Source of the DNA: JALOOB01 sp040766655
GTDB taxonomy: Bacteria; Chloroflexota; Anaerolineae; CG2-30-64-16
Length of the DNA: 64,000 bases
Reading direction: 5' to 3'
Assembly: GCA_040766655.1 (NCBI GenBank)
Contig: JAXGQB010000014.1
Span: 1-64,000, forward strand
Shown one piece after another: positions 1-9,208 of the stretch. The notes under the pieces were generated by a model, which saw only the letters and a list, made by a program, of their open reading frames with translations, was not told where the DNA came from and ran no database searches. Numbering within the stretch: position 1 is the first letter of the stretch; every line of letters starts with the position of its first letter. A program made the position numbers and the translations under genes.

Positions 1-43
1 GCGCTCAGGGTGACAGAATCTAATCTTTTAGACTACTGAGCCA

Positions 44-2593
44 TCACACGATGAACGCGCCCGGGTTGAACAGCCCGGCCGGGTCCAGACGCCGCTTGAG
101 CGCCAGCATCACGTCCAGCGACTCCGGCCGATAGCCCCACCGATCCGACACGCCCGCCGCGCCGCGCACGACGACCGCATAGCCCCCGAGTGGCAACGCG
201 GCCGCCCGCGTGGTTTCGACCGGCACGCCCCGGGTGAAGAGCTGTCCGCTGGCGATGTCGGCAAAGAACGCCGCGTTCGGGACGGACGGCGCCACGGCAG
301 CGACGAGGCGGGCCATGTCCTTCGGCGCCACGCCAGCACGCACGGTCAGCGCTGGGCCGGCTGCCCCCAGCCATTCGGCCCAGAGTTCGCTCCCGGACGG
401 TGCTTCGCTCTGCCGCGACGGGTGCGCGCCGGCCGCGCGCAGCACCGCCTCCGCCTGCGCCATCTCGGCCGCCACATCCTCGGGCATCCCCTCGGCGGTG
501 TAGATCAGGGCGTACGGCGCAGACACGCGGGGCACGCAGCTGCCGCTGCACAGCACCAGCGCGGACGCCACCAGGCAGACCCGCAGGAGCACCCGGCCCC
601 AGCGCATTCCCTCCTGCACCGAGTCCAGCGGCACGATCAGGCTCTCGCGCGCTCGCGGCAGCGGCGCCAGCTTCAGCGACACATCCGCGAGCAGGCCGAG
701 CGTGCCGTATGACCCGACGAACAGCTTGGGCAGGTCGTAGCCGGCCACGTTCTTGACCACGGGCCGGCCCGCGCGGATCACGCGGCCATCGGGCAGGACC
801 GCCGAGCCGGCGAGCAGGATGTCCCGGACGTTGCCGTAACGCATGCGCAGGGGCGCATTGAAGTTGGCGGCCACGATGCCGCCGAGCGTAGACGCGGCCC
901 ACGGCGAGGCGAGGGGCACCCACATCCCGTCGCGGGCGAGCTCGGCCTGCAGGTCGGCCAGGCGCGTCCCCGCGCCCGCAGTCACCACCAGGTCGTCGAC
1001 CGAACAATTCCTGATGCCGCACAACTGCGCGGTCGAGAGGATGATGTCGGTTTCCTGTCGGGCCGCGGCCTTGGTGCCGCCGCCCTCGATCGTGATGCGC
1101 CTGCCTGCTGCAACCCAGGCCCGCACGGCCTCTCCAGCATGCTGCGCGGTCTGCGGCGCATAGGGGGAAGACGGCGGCACGGCAAGGGGCTGCCGCGCCA
1201 GTGGCGCCGGCCATTCCTTCGGGAAGATCTTGCCCGGGTTCAGCAGGCGCCCGGGATCGAACACGTCCTTGATCTGCTGCATGACGTCCAGTTCGTCGTA
1301 AGCGTACATGAGCGGCATGTAGTGACGCTTCTCGCTGCCGACGCCGTGTTCGCCCGTGATGCTGCCGCCCTTTTCAACGCAGATCCGCATGACGTCATGT
1401 CCCACCGCCAGCACGCGCGCCATCAGCGCCGGGTCCGCGGGGTCCGGGATCAGGATGAAGGGATGCAGATTGCCGTCACCCGCGTGAAAGACGTAGCCCA
1501 CCCGCAGGTCTGCGGCCTCCACCACTGCGTTGATCTCCGCGAGCGTGGCGGCCAGGACGGAACGGGGCACGGTGCCATCCACCAGGTAGTACGCCGGTGC
1601 CAGCCTCGCCATCGCGCCTGCGGCGCTCTTGCGCCCGTACCAAATCCGGTCCCGCTCCTCGGCCGTCTGGGCTATGCGGATCTCACGGGCATCGTGCTCG
1701 CTCAGGATTGCCGCGATCTCGTCCATCTGCGGCGCGACGCTGCCTTCGTAGCCATCGGCTTCGATGATGAGCGCAGCACCCGCGTGAACCGGCAGTCTGG
1801 CGTGCGCGTAGTCCTCCAGGATGCCCATGATCTTGCGGTCCATCATCTCCATCGTGGCCGGCACGAGCCCGCGCTTGATCACGGCCGAGACCGCCCGGCC
1901 TGCGGCCTCGACCGAATCGAACGCGGCCAGCGCGGTCATGATGGCCGGCGCATCGCGCAGCAGGCGCGCGCTCGCCTCGGTGATGATGCCCAGCGTTCCC
2001 TCGTTGCCGGTCATCAGGCCCACCAGGTCGTACTCCGGAGTGTCCACCGCGCGCCCGCCCAGTCGAACCACGGTGCCGTCCGCCAGGACAACCTCGAGTC
2101 CCGTGATGTAGTTCGTGGTCACGCCGTACTTGAAGCAGTGTGGGCCGCCGGCGTTCTCCGCGATGTTCCCCCCGATCGTTGCCGTGCGGCCGCTGGCCGG
2201 ATCGGGCGGGAAGTAGAGGCCTCTCGTCTTGACGTGCTCGTCCAGGACCAGGTTGACGACGCCCGGCTGCACCACGACGCTGCGACCGATCTCGTCGAAC
2301 TCCAGGATCTGGTTCATGCGGGAGAACGCGAGGATGAGCCCGCCGTGCTCGGCCACCGCGCCCCCGGAGAGTCCCGTCCCCGCGCCGCGCGCGATGACGG
2401 GCACGCCCGCGGCGCCCGCCCATCGCACGACCCGGGCCACCTCCTCCGTGCGCCGCGGCAGGACCACGGCGTCGGGCGCGCCGCGATCGAGGCTCGCGTC
2501 AGCCTCATAGGTGAGCAGCTCGAGCGGGCTGGTGAGCAGCTGGTTGGGCGCCACGAGGGCCGCCAGCCCAGCGAGGTCGGCCTTAATGCGCAT
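44..2593 (-). CDS. glcD: Fused glycolate oxidase GlcD-GlcE (FAD-linked)
   Basis: An 849-residue FAD-linked oxidase in which two normally separate glycolate oxidase subunits are joined. Residues about 1-460 are GlcD-like: an N-terminal FAD-binding half with the GTGLSGG loop and a C-terminal half with the TGEHGVGSEK motif. Residues about 480-849 are a second FAD-binding module like GlcE, ending in the DPAGLFNPG motif. The enzyme should oxidise glycolate (or D-lactate) to the 2-oxo acid and pass electrons to GlcF. The ATG at 2593 follows GGAGGG and overlaps the end of glcF by 11 bp, so translation is probably coupled. A longer in-frame reading upstream runs inside glcF and was rejected. Family assignment is secure; glycolate versus lactate is inferred from the GlcF partner. 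Confidence 0.9.
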   Translation of the reverse strand: MRIKADLAGLAALVAPNQLLTSPLELLTYEADASLDRGAPDAVVLPRRTEEVARVVRWAGAAGVPVIARGAGTGLSGGAVAEHGGLILAFSRMNQILEFDEIGRSVVVQPGVVNLVLDEHVKTRGLYFPPDPASGRTATIGGNIAENAGGPHCFKYGVTTNYITGLEVVLADGTVVRLGGRAVDTPEYDLVGLMTGNEGTLGIITEASARLLRDAPAIMTALAAFDSVEAAGRAVSAVIKRGLVPATMEMMDRKIMGILEDYAHARLPVHAGAALIIEADGYEGSVAPQMDEIAAILSEHDAREIRIAQTAEERDRIWYGRKSAAGAMARLAPAYYLVDGTVPRSVLAATLAEINAVVEAADLRVGYVFHAGDGNLHPFILIPDPADPALMARVLAVGHDVMRICVEKGGSITGEHGVGSEKRHYMPLMYAYDELDVMQQIKDVFDPGRLLNPGKIFPKEWPAPLARQPLAVPPSSPYAPQTAQHAGEAVRAWVAAGRRITIEGGGTKAAARQETDIILSTAQLCGIRNCSVDDLVVTAGAGTRLADLQAELARDGMWVPLASPWAASTLGGIVAANFNAPLRMRYGNVRDILLAGSAVLPDGRVIRAGRPVVKNVAGYDLPKLFVGSYGTLGLLADVSLKLAPLPRARESLIVPLDSVQEGMRWGRVLLRVCLVASALVLCSGSCVPRVSAPYALIYTAEGMPEDVAAEMAQAEAVLRAAGAHPSRQSEAPSGSELWAEWLGAAGPALTVRAGVAPKDMARLVAAVAPSVPNAAFFADIASGQLFTRGVPVETTRAAALPLGGYAVVVRGAAGVSDRWGYRPESLDVMLALKRRLDPAGLFNPGAFIV

Positions 2594-3896
2594 GGTACTG
2601 CCCTCCGTTGCGGTAGGAGAGGTCGAGCAGCTCGACGACGTGCATGACCCTGGCGTCCAGTCCGGCCTTGCGCACGCCGGCGACCAGCTGCATGTGGCAG
2701 CCGGTGTTGCTCGTCGCGACGATGCCGGCGCCCGTGGCCGCGATGTCGGCCATCTTGGCGTCGAGCACTTGGTCTGCCGTCTCCGCGTGGACGATGTTGT
2801 ACACGCCCGCGCTGCCACAGCAGCGATCCGGCTGGCGCAACTCGACGAGCTCCAGCCCGGGGATCAACCTCAGCAACATCCGCGGCTGCTTCACGATCCC
2901 CTGTGCGTGACGCAGGTGACACGAGTCCGAGTAGGTGGCGCGGGCCCTGATCTCCCCCTGTGGGCGCTCGCGCAGGTTGTCTAGGAGGAACTCGCTGATG
3001 TCCCTGACCTTCGAGCTGAAGAGGCGGGCCTTCTCGCGGTAAACGGGGTCGTCAAGGAACAGTCCCTCGTACTCCTGCTTCAGCGTCGCCCCGCACCCGC
3101 CCGCGTCGTTGATGATGGCCTCGTATTCTTCTGCCAGGAAGGCATCGATGTTCTTGCGCGCCAGCTCCCGGGCCAGGTCGACCTCGCCGATGTGGAGCTG
3201 GGCCGCGCCGCAGCACGTCTGGCCGCGGGGGAAGTGCACCTCGTAGCCGTTCACCTGGAGGACCCGGATGGAGGCTTCGTTGGCGGACGACAGGAACGCC
3301 TCCTGGATGCAGCCGATGAAGAAGGCGACCTTGCCACGGCGCGCCCCGATGGCCGGGGCCGGCGCGCCGTAATCGCGGTATGCGGGTTTGATCGGGGGCA
3401 GGATGGCCTCCATCGCCTTGAGGGGGCTGGGCAGGAGGTTCAGGCCGCGCACGACCTTCTGCACCCCCAGCTTCTCATACACGAAGAGGAGCCGCGCCAT
3501 CGCCTTGAGCCGGCCCACGTGGGGCATCGCCTGGCGCAACGCCAGCCAGCGGATGACGCGCTCAGGCGCCTTTCGGCGCCGGGTGCTCTCCAGCGCGATC
3601 TTCGTCGTCTCGATCAGCCGGGCATAGTCCACGCCCGAGGGGCAGGCCGTCTGGCACGCCAGGCACGAGAGGCACAGGTTGATGTGTTGGGCAAAGCCAT
3701 CGCGCAGCGCCTCGGGCTCGATTCTTCCCTCGCTGGCCGCCCGCATCAGCGCAATGCGCCCGCGCGGCGCGTCCATCTCCGTGCCGAACACCTCGTACGT
3801 CGGGCACGCCTGCAGGCACAGGCCACAGTGGATGCACCGGCTGACGAGGATCCGGAACTCATCCGTCTCCAGTCCGGGTAGGATCGCAGCAGCCAC
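2583..3896 (-). CDS. glcF: Glycolate oxidase iron-sulfur subunit GlcF
   Basis: The (Fe-S)-binding subunit that takes electrons from the GlcD/GlcE flavoprotein. The N-terminal part has two 4Fe-4S ferredoxin motifs, CIHCGLCLQACP and CLSCLACQTACPSG. The C-terminal half has two CCG-type cysteine motifs (TCCGAAQ and RCCGSAG) typical of this family. Length about 437 residues is normal. I chose the GTG at 3896 because AAGGAG lies 6 bases before it; an ATG five codons upstream (3911) is possible but that AAGGAG would then lie inside the gene. It is the first gene of a two-gene operon behind a good promoter at 3967-3996, and its end overlaps the fused glcD-glcE gene. Confidence 0.92.
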   Translation of the reverse strand: MAAAILPGLETDEFRILVSRCIHCGLCLQACPTYEVFGTEMDAPRGRIALMRAASEGRIEPEALRDGFAQHINLCLSCLACQTACPSGVDYARLIETTKIALESTRRRKAPERVIRWLALRQAMPHVGRLKAMARLLFVYEKLGVQKVVRGLNLLPSPLKAMEAILPPIKPAYRDYGAPAPAIGARRGKVAFFIGCIQEAFLSSANEASIRVLQVNGYEVHFPRGQTCCGAAQLHIGEVDLARELARKNIDAFLAEEYEAIINDAGGCGATLKQEYEGLFLDDPVYREKARLFSSKVRDISEFLLDNLRERPQGEIRARATYSDSCHLRHAQGIVKQPRMLLRLIPGLELVELRQPDRCCGSAGVYNIVHAETADQVLDAKMADIAATGAGIVATSNTGCHMQLVAGVRKAGLDARVMHVVELLDLSYRNGGQYHAH

Positions 3897-3966
3897 GCAC
3901 GACTCCTTCATCGATCGCGATGCCCTCGCTCAGCCGCTCGTGCGAGGGTCGGTCCAGGCTCGCGCC

Positions 3967-3996
3967 AGTATAGCCTCCCGCCGCGCATCAGGTCAA
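3967..3996 (-). promoter_or_regulatory. Sigma70-type promoter for the glc operon
   Basis: On the minus strand, TTGACC (3996-3991) and TATACT (3972-3967) are separated by 18 bases. It lies about 70 bases before the glcF start, with transcription expected from near 3960. Confidence 0.6.
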
Positions 3997-4048
3997 ACAG
4001 CTGCAGGCTGGATGTGGCTGGCGCTCCACAGAGGCGTCAGAGCAGTGC

Positions 4049-4078
4049 TTGACACGCCTTCGGGGCACGGGGTAAACT
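4049..4078 (+). promoter_or_regulatory. Sigma70-type promoter upstream of the 4120 gene and dgt
   Basis: TTGACA (4049-4054) and TAAACT (4073-4078) are 18 bases apart. The expected start near 4085 is about 35 bases before the 4120 gene. The promoter is back to back with the glc promoter, so the 3.9-4.1 kb gap is a divergent control region. Confidence 0.55.
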
Positions 4079-4119
4079 CACGTCATCGATCACTGAAAGG
4101 GACTTGCACTGAGACAGTC

Positions 4120-4569
4120 ATGAACGGAAACCGATCATCCCGCTGCGACGGGACTGGCGCGCACGAGGTGTTGGCCGACCTGGTCGAGGCGGACCTGCTC
4201 GAGATTCAGCCCGGGGAAAGACTTTGGAAGCTGTATTGCTTCTGGGACGCCGGCCATCCCACACGGTTACGCCACCGCCTTTATACCAAACAGAAGGCGG
4301 ATGGGCGCCTGGCGCTCGTGACGTTCGCGGCACACAATCCGGCAGACGGCAGCGAAGACGCGACCGCGCCGTACGATGGCACGAGAGTCAAGCCGCCCCT
4401 CATCGTCCGATCCGCAATGGCACGCGTGCCGGACCTGTCGCAGGGCGATCTCGAGCGGCTGACCGCGGCCGTCCGTGAGCAGGCTGCCACCTCCCGATGC
4501 GAGGAGATCGACCTCACGGAGTTCGCCTCCCTGGCCGACCAACTGGAATGGCTGCAGGAGCAGGCGTGA
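4120..4569 (+). CDS. Hypothetical protein of unknown function
   Basis: A 149-residue soluble protein I do not recognise. It has no signal peptide, membrane segment or nucleotide-binding motif. The central part is basic (RLRHRLYTKQKADGR) and the C-terminal 45 residues are acidic and probably helical (SQGDLERLTAAVREQ, ending EWLQEQA). The ATG at 4120 is the only ATG near the promoter, but its Shine-Dalgarno is poor: AAAGGG lies about 18 bases upstream. The reading frame is open further upstream, so the start is uncertain. It lies 45 bases before dgt on the same strand and behind a good promoter, so the two are probably cotranscribed. Regular codon use supports a real gene; function cannot be inferred. 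Confidence 0.6.
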   Translation: MNGNRSSRCDGTGAHEVLADLVEADLLEIQPGERLWKLYCFWDAGHPTRLRHRLYTKQKADGRLALVTFAAHNPADGSEDATAPYDGTRVKPPLIVRSAMARVPDLSQGDLERLTAAVREQAATSRCEEIDLTEFASLADQLEWLQEQA

Positions 4570-4614
4570 GTCAAGTCCATCAGCCACGCTGATGGCCCGC
4601 CCCGGAGGTGCCTC

Positions 4615-5775
4615 GTGTACCTGAGCAGAGAAGCGCTGGAGGCTCGTGAACGTGAGACGCTGGCCCCCTACGCCGCGCTGAGCGGTGCCACGCGCGGCCG
4701 CGCCTACCCCGAAGAAGAGCCACCGTATCGGACGGCCTTCCAACGTGACCGGGACCGCGTCATCCACACTGCGGCATTTCGCCGGCTCAACTACAAGACA
4801 CAGGTGTTCGTCTACCATGAAGGCGATCACTATCGGAACCGGCTGACGCACACGATCGAGGTCGCGCAGATCGGCCGGAGCCTCGCCCGCACGCTGGGCG
4901 CGAACGAGGATCTGACCGAAGCCATCTGCCTCGCGCACGACGTAGGCCACCCCGCATTCGGCCACACGGGCGAGGCAACGCTGAACCAGCTGATGCAGGC
5001 GCACGGGGGATTCGACCACCAGCGGCAGACAATGCGGATCCTCACGCTGCTGGAGGATCGGTACGAGGAGTTCCCGGGCCTGAACCTCACGTACGAGGTG
5101 CGTGAGGGTCTGGTCAAGCACGACACGGACTACGATGTGATCGATGCGGCCGGGTATGAGCCGGAGAAGGCCGGCACGCTGGAATGCCAGATCAGCAATC
5201 TGGCGGATGAGATCGCGTACAATGCGGCCGACCTGGAGGATGGCCTGCGCAGCGGGCTGCTGGACTTCCCCGAAGTGCAGGATTTGAGCATCTGGAAGGT
5301 GGCCACGGCCGGCCTGGATTTGGCGCCGGGCTGCCGCCTGGAGGATCGGACTCGCGCGCGGGTCATCCGGCGACTGATCGGCCTCGAGATCACGGACGCC
5401 ATCAACGCCACGACCGAGGCCCTGGCTGAGAACAGGATTGGGTCGGTGGAGAGCGTGCGGGATGCGGGTCGTAACGTGGCCCGGTTCTCAGTGGAGGTGC
5501 TGGAGCTCAATCACGAGCTCAAGGCTTTCCTGATGCGGGCTTTCTATCGCCACCCGCGCGTCATGCGGATGTCGTACAAGGCGAACCAACTGCTCACCGC
5601 GCTGTTCAATGCCTATCGCGATGAACCTCGCCAGTTGCCTCGCGAGGTTCAAGCACGAATGGCCTCCGGGGCTGACGCCCCGGAGAGATTCATCTGCGAC
5701 TACATTGCCGGCATGACGGATCGCTTCGCGATCCTGGAACACCAACGCCTGTTCGACCCGGACACCCGGGTCTGA
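4615..5775 (+). CDS. dgt: Deoxyguanosinetriphosphate triphosphohydrolase-like HD protein
   Basis: A 386-residue HD-superfamily nucleotide phosphohydrolase that should cleave dNTPs, typically dGTP, to the deoxynucleoside and triphosphate. The N-terminus has the family signature FRRLNYKTQVF and NRLTHTIEVAQIGRSLA. The metal-binding HD pair is in CLAHDVGHPAFGHTGE at about residues 102-117, and a later conserved Asp lies in the SNLADEIAYNAADLEDGL segment. The GTG start at 4615 is well placed after GGAGG (4604-4608). It follows the unknown gene at 4120. Substrate range in this broad family is not shown by sequence alone. Confidence 0.9.
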   Translation: MYLSREALEARERETLAPYAALSGATRGRAYPEEEPPYRTAFQRDRDRVIHTAAFRRLNYKTQVFVYHEGDHYRNRLTHTIEVAQIGRSLARTLGANEDLTEAICLAHDVGHPAFGHTGEATLNQLMQAHGGFDHQRQTMRILTLLEDRYEEFPGLNLTYEVREGLVKHDTDYDVIDAAGYEPEKAGTLECQISNLADEIAYNAADLEDGLRSGLLDFPEVQDLSIWKVATAGLDLAPGCRLEDRTRARVIRRLIGLEITDAINATTEALAENRIGSVESVRDAGRNVARFSVEVLELNHELKAFLMRAFYRHPRVMRMSYKANQLLTALFNAYRDEPRQLPREVQARMASGADAPERFICDYIAGMTDRFAILEHQRLFDPDTRV

Positions 5776-5791
5776 GCCATGGCTGGCGGGC

Positions 5792-7084
5792 CTAGCCCCG
5801 GCGGTAGATCGTCAGCTTGACGTGCAGCTCCGCGAACACGCCGCGCACCGGTTCCATCTCCGCATAAGTGGCCTTCTCCACCCGCCCGCGCAGCAGCAAG
5901 TTGTGGCTGCTCAGTTCGAACTCGCTGCCCGGACGCACGCCGATGATCTCATGCTCGCCCATGTGTTGCGACCGGATGCTGGTGTCTCTGTACGCGCCCT
6001 CGCTCATCAGCACCGCGGTCTGCGTGAACGGGTCGCTTGAGTCCCACAGCCAGACCTGCAGGGCAACGGCCTGGTCCCGTTCTTTGCCGAACGGCTCGAC
6101 AAGCTGCAGCCCATATTGCCCCATGTAGCCGTCGGTGGGGTCGTTGATGTCGAACGCCTCGTCATAGTCCGGCTCGCCCATCTGATAGACCGCGACGTTT
6201 TCGTCGAGCTTGATGATCTCGGTTCTGGGTCGCTCTTCAGCCGGGGGCGGCTTCGGCGCGCCGCGGAGGTCCGCGGGCGTTTGGGGCTCGGAAACACGAG
6301 GAACAGGGCCAATCGGCCGCACGGAGCTCACGTCCCGATCCGCGGAAACGACGGGCGCGGGCGGAGCGATGCGATCCTCGTCAAGATCGGTGTAGCGGCG
6401 AGGTTTAACGGTCGACCCTGCAACCGGTCGTGGCTCGACTTCAGCCCATGGCTCTCCCGTCGAAGGCCAGCGTCCCTTCTCGCGATCCGCCAACACCGAC
6501 ATCGAGGGGTCCGACGCATCGAAATCCGGCGCATCCATCGGCCCTTCCCCCTCTCGCTGCGCCCGGCGCCAGCGGTTGAAGAGCACGATCAGCACCACCA
6601 GTGCACCGAGTGCGAGCAGCACGAACAGGCCCGCAGTGCAGATGTCGCCCAGGTTGATCCCATCTTCGGCCGGAGGCGTGCTGCTGGTCGGTGTTGGCTG
6701 TGGCTGGGTGGTCACCTGTGGCGATGGCTCCGGCCCGGTCCCCCGCGTACCGCCCAGGGCCATGCTCAAGTCCTGCAGGTTGCGTGCGCCCTGGGGGTCG
6801 CGCGCGGCGAGGACGGTGCCCACCTCATCGAATAACTGCGCGCGCTCCTCGTCGGTCCATCCGGACAGGCGTTCACCTGCGACATCGATGTTGCGTGTCT
6901 GGGCGAACGACTCTGCAACCATCGCGACGTAGTCGTTGCGGAGATCCGGCCGCAAGTCCCGTACCAGTGCGTTGGTCCATGTCACCGGCCATAATCCCCA
7001 GCCGATCACCAGCCAACCGATCAGAAGGCCGACAAAGAAAGCAATAAGGGGCCAAAAGTACCAGGGACGTTCGTTTCGGTTCAT
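5792..7084 (-). CDS. Membrane-anchored protein of unknown function with two TM helices
   Basis: A 430-residue protein with one transmembrane helix near the N-terminus (about residues 7-30, rich in Trp, Leu and Ile) and a second at about residues 150-172. Between them is a short helical domain and a Pro/Gln/Thr-rich stretch. After the second helix comes a charged, Pro-rich linker of about 110 residues and then a compact C-terminal domain (about 300-430) starting near IIKLDENVAVYQMG. That domain looks like a regular beta-rich fold, but I cannot name it. The ATG at 7084 follows AGGAGG with a 5-base gap; an ATG 13 codons upstream lacks this. It is last in the minus-strand run, 39 bases after the M24 peptidase, and converges on dgt. 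Confidence 0.75.
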   Translation of the reverse strand: MNRNERPWYFWPLIAFFVGLLIGWLVIGWGLWPVTWTNALVRDLRPDLRNDYVAMVAESFAQTRNIDVAGERLSGWTDEERAQLFDEVGTVLAARDPQGARNLQDLSMALGGTRGTGPEPSPQVTTQPQPTPTSSTPPAEDGINLGDICTAGLFVLLALGALVVLIVLFNRWRRAQREGEGPMDAPDFDASDPSMSVLADREKGRWPSTGEPWAEVEPRPVAGSTVKPRRYTDLDEDRIAPPAPVVSADRDVSSVRPIGPVPRVSEPQTPADLRGAPKPPPAEERPRTEIIKLDENVAVYQMGEPDYDEAFDINDPTDGYMGQYGLQLVEPFGKERDQAVALQVWLWDSSDPFTQTAVLMSEGAYRDTSIRSQHMGEHEIIGVRPGSEFELSSHNLLLRGRVEKATYAEMEPVRGVFAELHVKLTIYRRG

Positions 7085-7123
7085 CTTGCCCTCCTGCACA
7101 GATGGACTACGGGTTGAAGACAC

Positions 7124-8212
7124 TCAGATGATCGGGTCCTTGGGCGCACTGGACAGGACCTCTGCGCCATTCTCTGTGATCAAGACGATATCCTCGATGC
7201 GTACACCGCCCCAGCCCGGCAGGTAGATGCCCGGTTCAACGGTCGCCACCATGCCGGGGCGAAGCACCGAAGTCGACACCCTTCCTAGGGAGGGCTGCTC
7301 GTGAACCACGCGACCGACCCCGTGGCCCAGGCCATGGCCGAAGTTCTCGCCGAAACCGGCCTCAATGATGACGGCGCGCGCCACCTGATCGACCTCTGAG
7401 CCAATCATGCCGGGCCTGATGGCTGCCTCGGCAGCCGTTTGAGCCCGCAGAACGGTATTATAAACGGTCCAGAAGCGATCCGGGTCGCGCGGTTGTCCGA
7501 GGCAGACCGTGCGCGTCAGGTCCGAGCAGTAGCCACGGAGCTGCGCGCCCATATCGATGACGATGGGCACGCCGGCCTCCAGCGGATCTGTGCTTGCCCG
7601 TGCGTGGGGCCGCGCGCCGTTCGGCCCACCAGCGATGATGAGGTCGAAGGCGATGCCCTCTGCACCGTGGGTGCGCATGTAGCTCTCGATGATCCAGGCC
7701 AGCTCGACCTCCTGCATGCCGGGCCGTGCCTGTGCCAGCCCGGCCATCAGCGCCTCATCGCCCAGGGCGATGGCATCCCGCAGTGCCTGGATCTCCATCT
7801 CATCCTTGATGGCCCGCAACTCACCGACCATGCCCTTAGTGGGGAGCCACTCGACCCCGGGAACTGCCGCCATCCATGCCTGCGCATCCGCGAAGGTCAC
7901 ATGATCTGACTCGAAGGCCACCTGTTTGGCTCCGGAACCAGCGATGAGTTCCGGCAGGGTATCCCCGAAGCTCTTCGTGACCGGCACAAGCTCAAAATCG
8001 GGACATTCGATGGTGGACTGCTCGTAATACCGGGAATCCGTCGCGATGAAGAGGCGCTCCGCGGTGATCAGCAACACCGCCGTGGACCCAGTGAAGCCAC
8101 TGAGGTACCCGCGATTCTCAGGCTGAGTGACGAGAAGCGCCTCCGCAGAAGCCTGGCGCATCGCTTCGCGCACCCGGTCGAGTCGGGCGGCGATCTGGAG
8201 GGTGTTGGACAT
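7124..8212 (-). CDS. M24 family metallopeptidase (Xaa-Pro aminopeptidase/prolidase type)
   Basis: A 362-residue peptidase that should remove N-terminal residues next to proline, or cleave X-Pro dipeptides. The N-terminal creatinase-like domain (about 1-130) is followed by the pita-bread catalytic domain with all five metal ligands visible: Asp in VIDMGAQ, Asp in CSDLTRTV, His in HGLGHGVG, Glu in TVEPGIY and Glu in GVRIEDIV. Start ATG at 8212 has AAGGAG six bases upstream. It lies 14 bases after xerC in the same operon. Sequence does not decide aminopeptidase versus dipeptidase. Confidence 0.92.
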   Translation of the reverse strand: MSNTLQIAARLDRVREAMRQASAEALLVTQPENRGYLSGFTGSTAVLLITAERLFIATDSRYYEQSTIECPDFELVPVTKSFGDTLPELIAGSGAKQVAFESDHVTFADAQAWMAAVPGVEWLPTKGMVGELRAIKDEMEIQALRDAIALGDEALMAGLAQARPGMQEVELAWIIESYMRTHGAEGIAFDLIIAGGPNGARPHARASTDPLEAGVPIVIDMGAQLRGYCSDLTRTVCLGQPRDPDRFWTVYNTVLRAQTAAEAAIRPGMIGSEVDQVARAVIIEAGFGENFGHGLGHGVGRVVHEQPSLGRVSTSVLRPGMVATVEPGIYLPGWGGVRIEDIVLITENGAEVLSSAPKDPII

Positions 8213-8226
8213 CGTTGCTCCTTATC

Positions 8227-9189
8227 TCACGGGTGCTTGCGCGCCCGCGGGTGTGATCTCAGGACGGTATCGCGAAGCTGTCTCTGGCTGACCTGCGTGT
8301 AGATCTGCGTGGTACTGGCCGATTCATGGCCCATCAGCTCCTGAACCGAGCGCAGGTCTGCCCCACCGTCCAGGAGATGGGTGGCGAAGCTGTGACGAAG
8401 CATGTGGGGCGTGACGGTGTGCTCGATGCCCGCCATCCTCGCATAGGCCGAGAAAGACCTGGTGAACATGCTCACTGACAGCCTCTGCCCGAAGCGATTC
8501 AGAAACAAGGCGGTTGGCCGCTTCGAATACCACCCGCCGCCGGCACGCGTGCGCCCGCCCGATTGCTCCGCCGCCGCGAGAAGGCCGGGCCGCGCCTCAT
8601 CGAGATACCTGCTCAGCGCGGCAACGGCCGGCCCGCCGATCAACGCGATACGTTCCTTCGCGCCCTTTCCGCTCACGCGCAGCTGCGCCTCGGCGAGGCT
8701 GACATCGGTGACATCCAGCGCCAGCAGCTCGCTCACCCGCAGCCCGCCGCCATAGAGCAGCTCGAGCATGGCCCGGTCCCGCAGGCCCTGCGGAGTCTCC
8801 AGGCTCGGCGCGTCCAGCAGCGCCAGCACTTCCTCGCGCGTCAGTGGCCTCGGAAGGCGATGCGGCAATTTGGGCGCCAGGATCGCCTGCAGCGGATTGA
8901 CGTCGAGCAGATCGTTCTGGCGCATGAATGTATAGAACGCGCGCAACTCGGAAACCCTGCGCGCCACGCTGGCTTTCGCGTACCCGTGTGCATGCAGCGC
9001 CGCGAGCCACTGGCGGAGCAGGATCGGAGTCACCTCGGACCACCCGGCTATGCCATGTGCCTGGGCAAACGCCATGAATTGAAGGATCTCCCGACGGTAA
9101 TTGCTCACCGTGTGCCGGGAGGCATTGCGCTCGGCCACAAGATGCCTGACATAGCGATCCAGCGCTTCCTGCATTGCCACGGCTCTCAT
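8227..9189 (-). CDS. xerC: Tyrosine recombinase XerC/XerD
   Basis: A 320-residue site-specific tyrosine recombinase, probably for chromosome dimer resolution at dif. It has an N-terminal SAM-like core-binding domain (about 8-95) and a C-terminal catalytic domain with the full set: Arg in GGGLRVSEL, Lys in SGKGAKER, HMLRHSFATH, His in LMGHES and the nucleophile Tyr in QIYTQVS. A Gly/Arg-rich insert (around TRAGGGWYSKRPT) between the Lys and the HxxR box makes it about 20 residues longer than usual. Direct adjacency to topA and dprA matches the arrangement in other phyla and supports a housekeeping Xer rather than an integrase. The start has only a weak SD; a second ATG lies five codons downstream. 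Confidence 0.9.
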   Translation of the reverse strand: MRAVAMQEALDRYVRHLVAERNASRHTVSNYRREILQFMAFAQAHGIAGWSEVTPILLRQWLAALHAHGYAKASVARRVSELRAFYTFMRQNDLLDVNPLQAILAPKLPHRLPRPLTREEVLALLDAPSLETPQGLRDRAMLELLYGGGLRVSELLALDVTDVSLAEAQLRVSGKGAKERIALIGGPAVAALSRYLDEARPGLLAAAEQSGGRTRAGGGWYSKRPTALFLNRFGQRLSVSMFTRSFSAYARMAGIEHTVTPHMLRHSFATHLLDGGADLRSVQELMGHESASTTQIYTQVSQRQLRDTVLRSHPRARKHP

Positions 9190-9208
9190 CCTGGCGCGTA
9201 GGGCCGTC

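Noticed and set aside
1139..2647. Long open frame on the plus strand opposite glcD
   Set aside because: It mirrors the codons of the real gene; its protein is rich in Arg, His and Gln with no domain.
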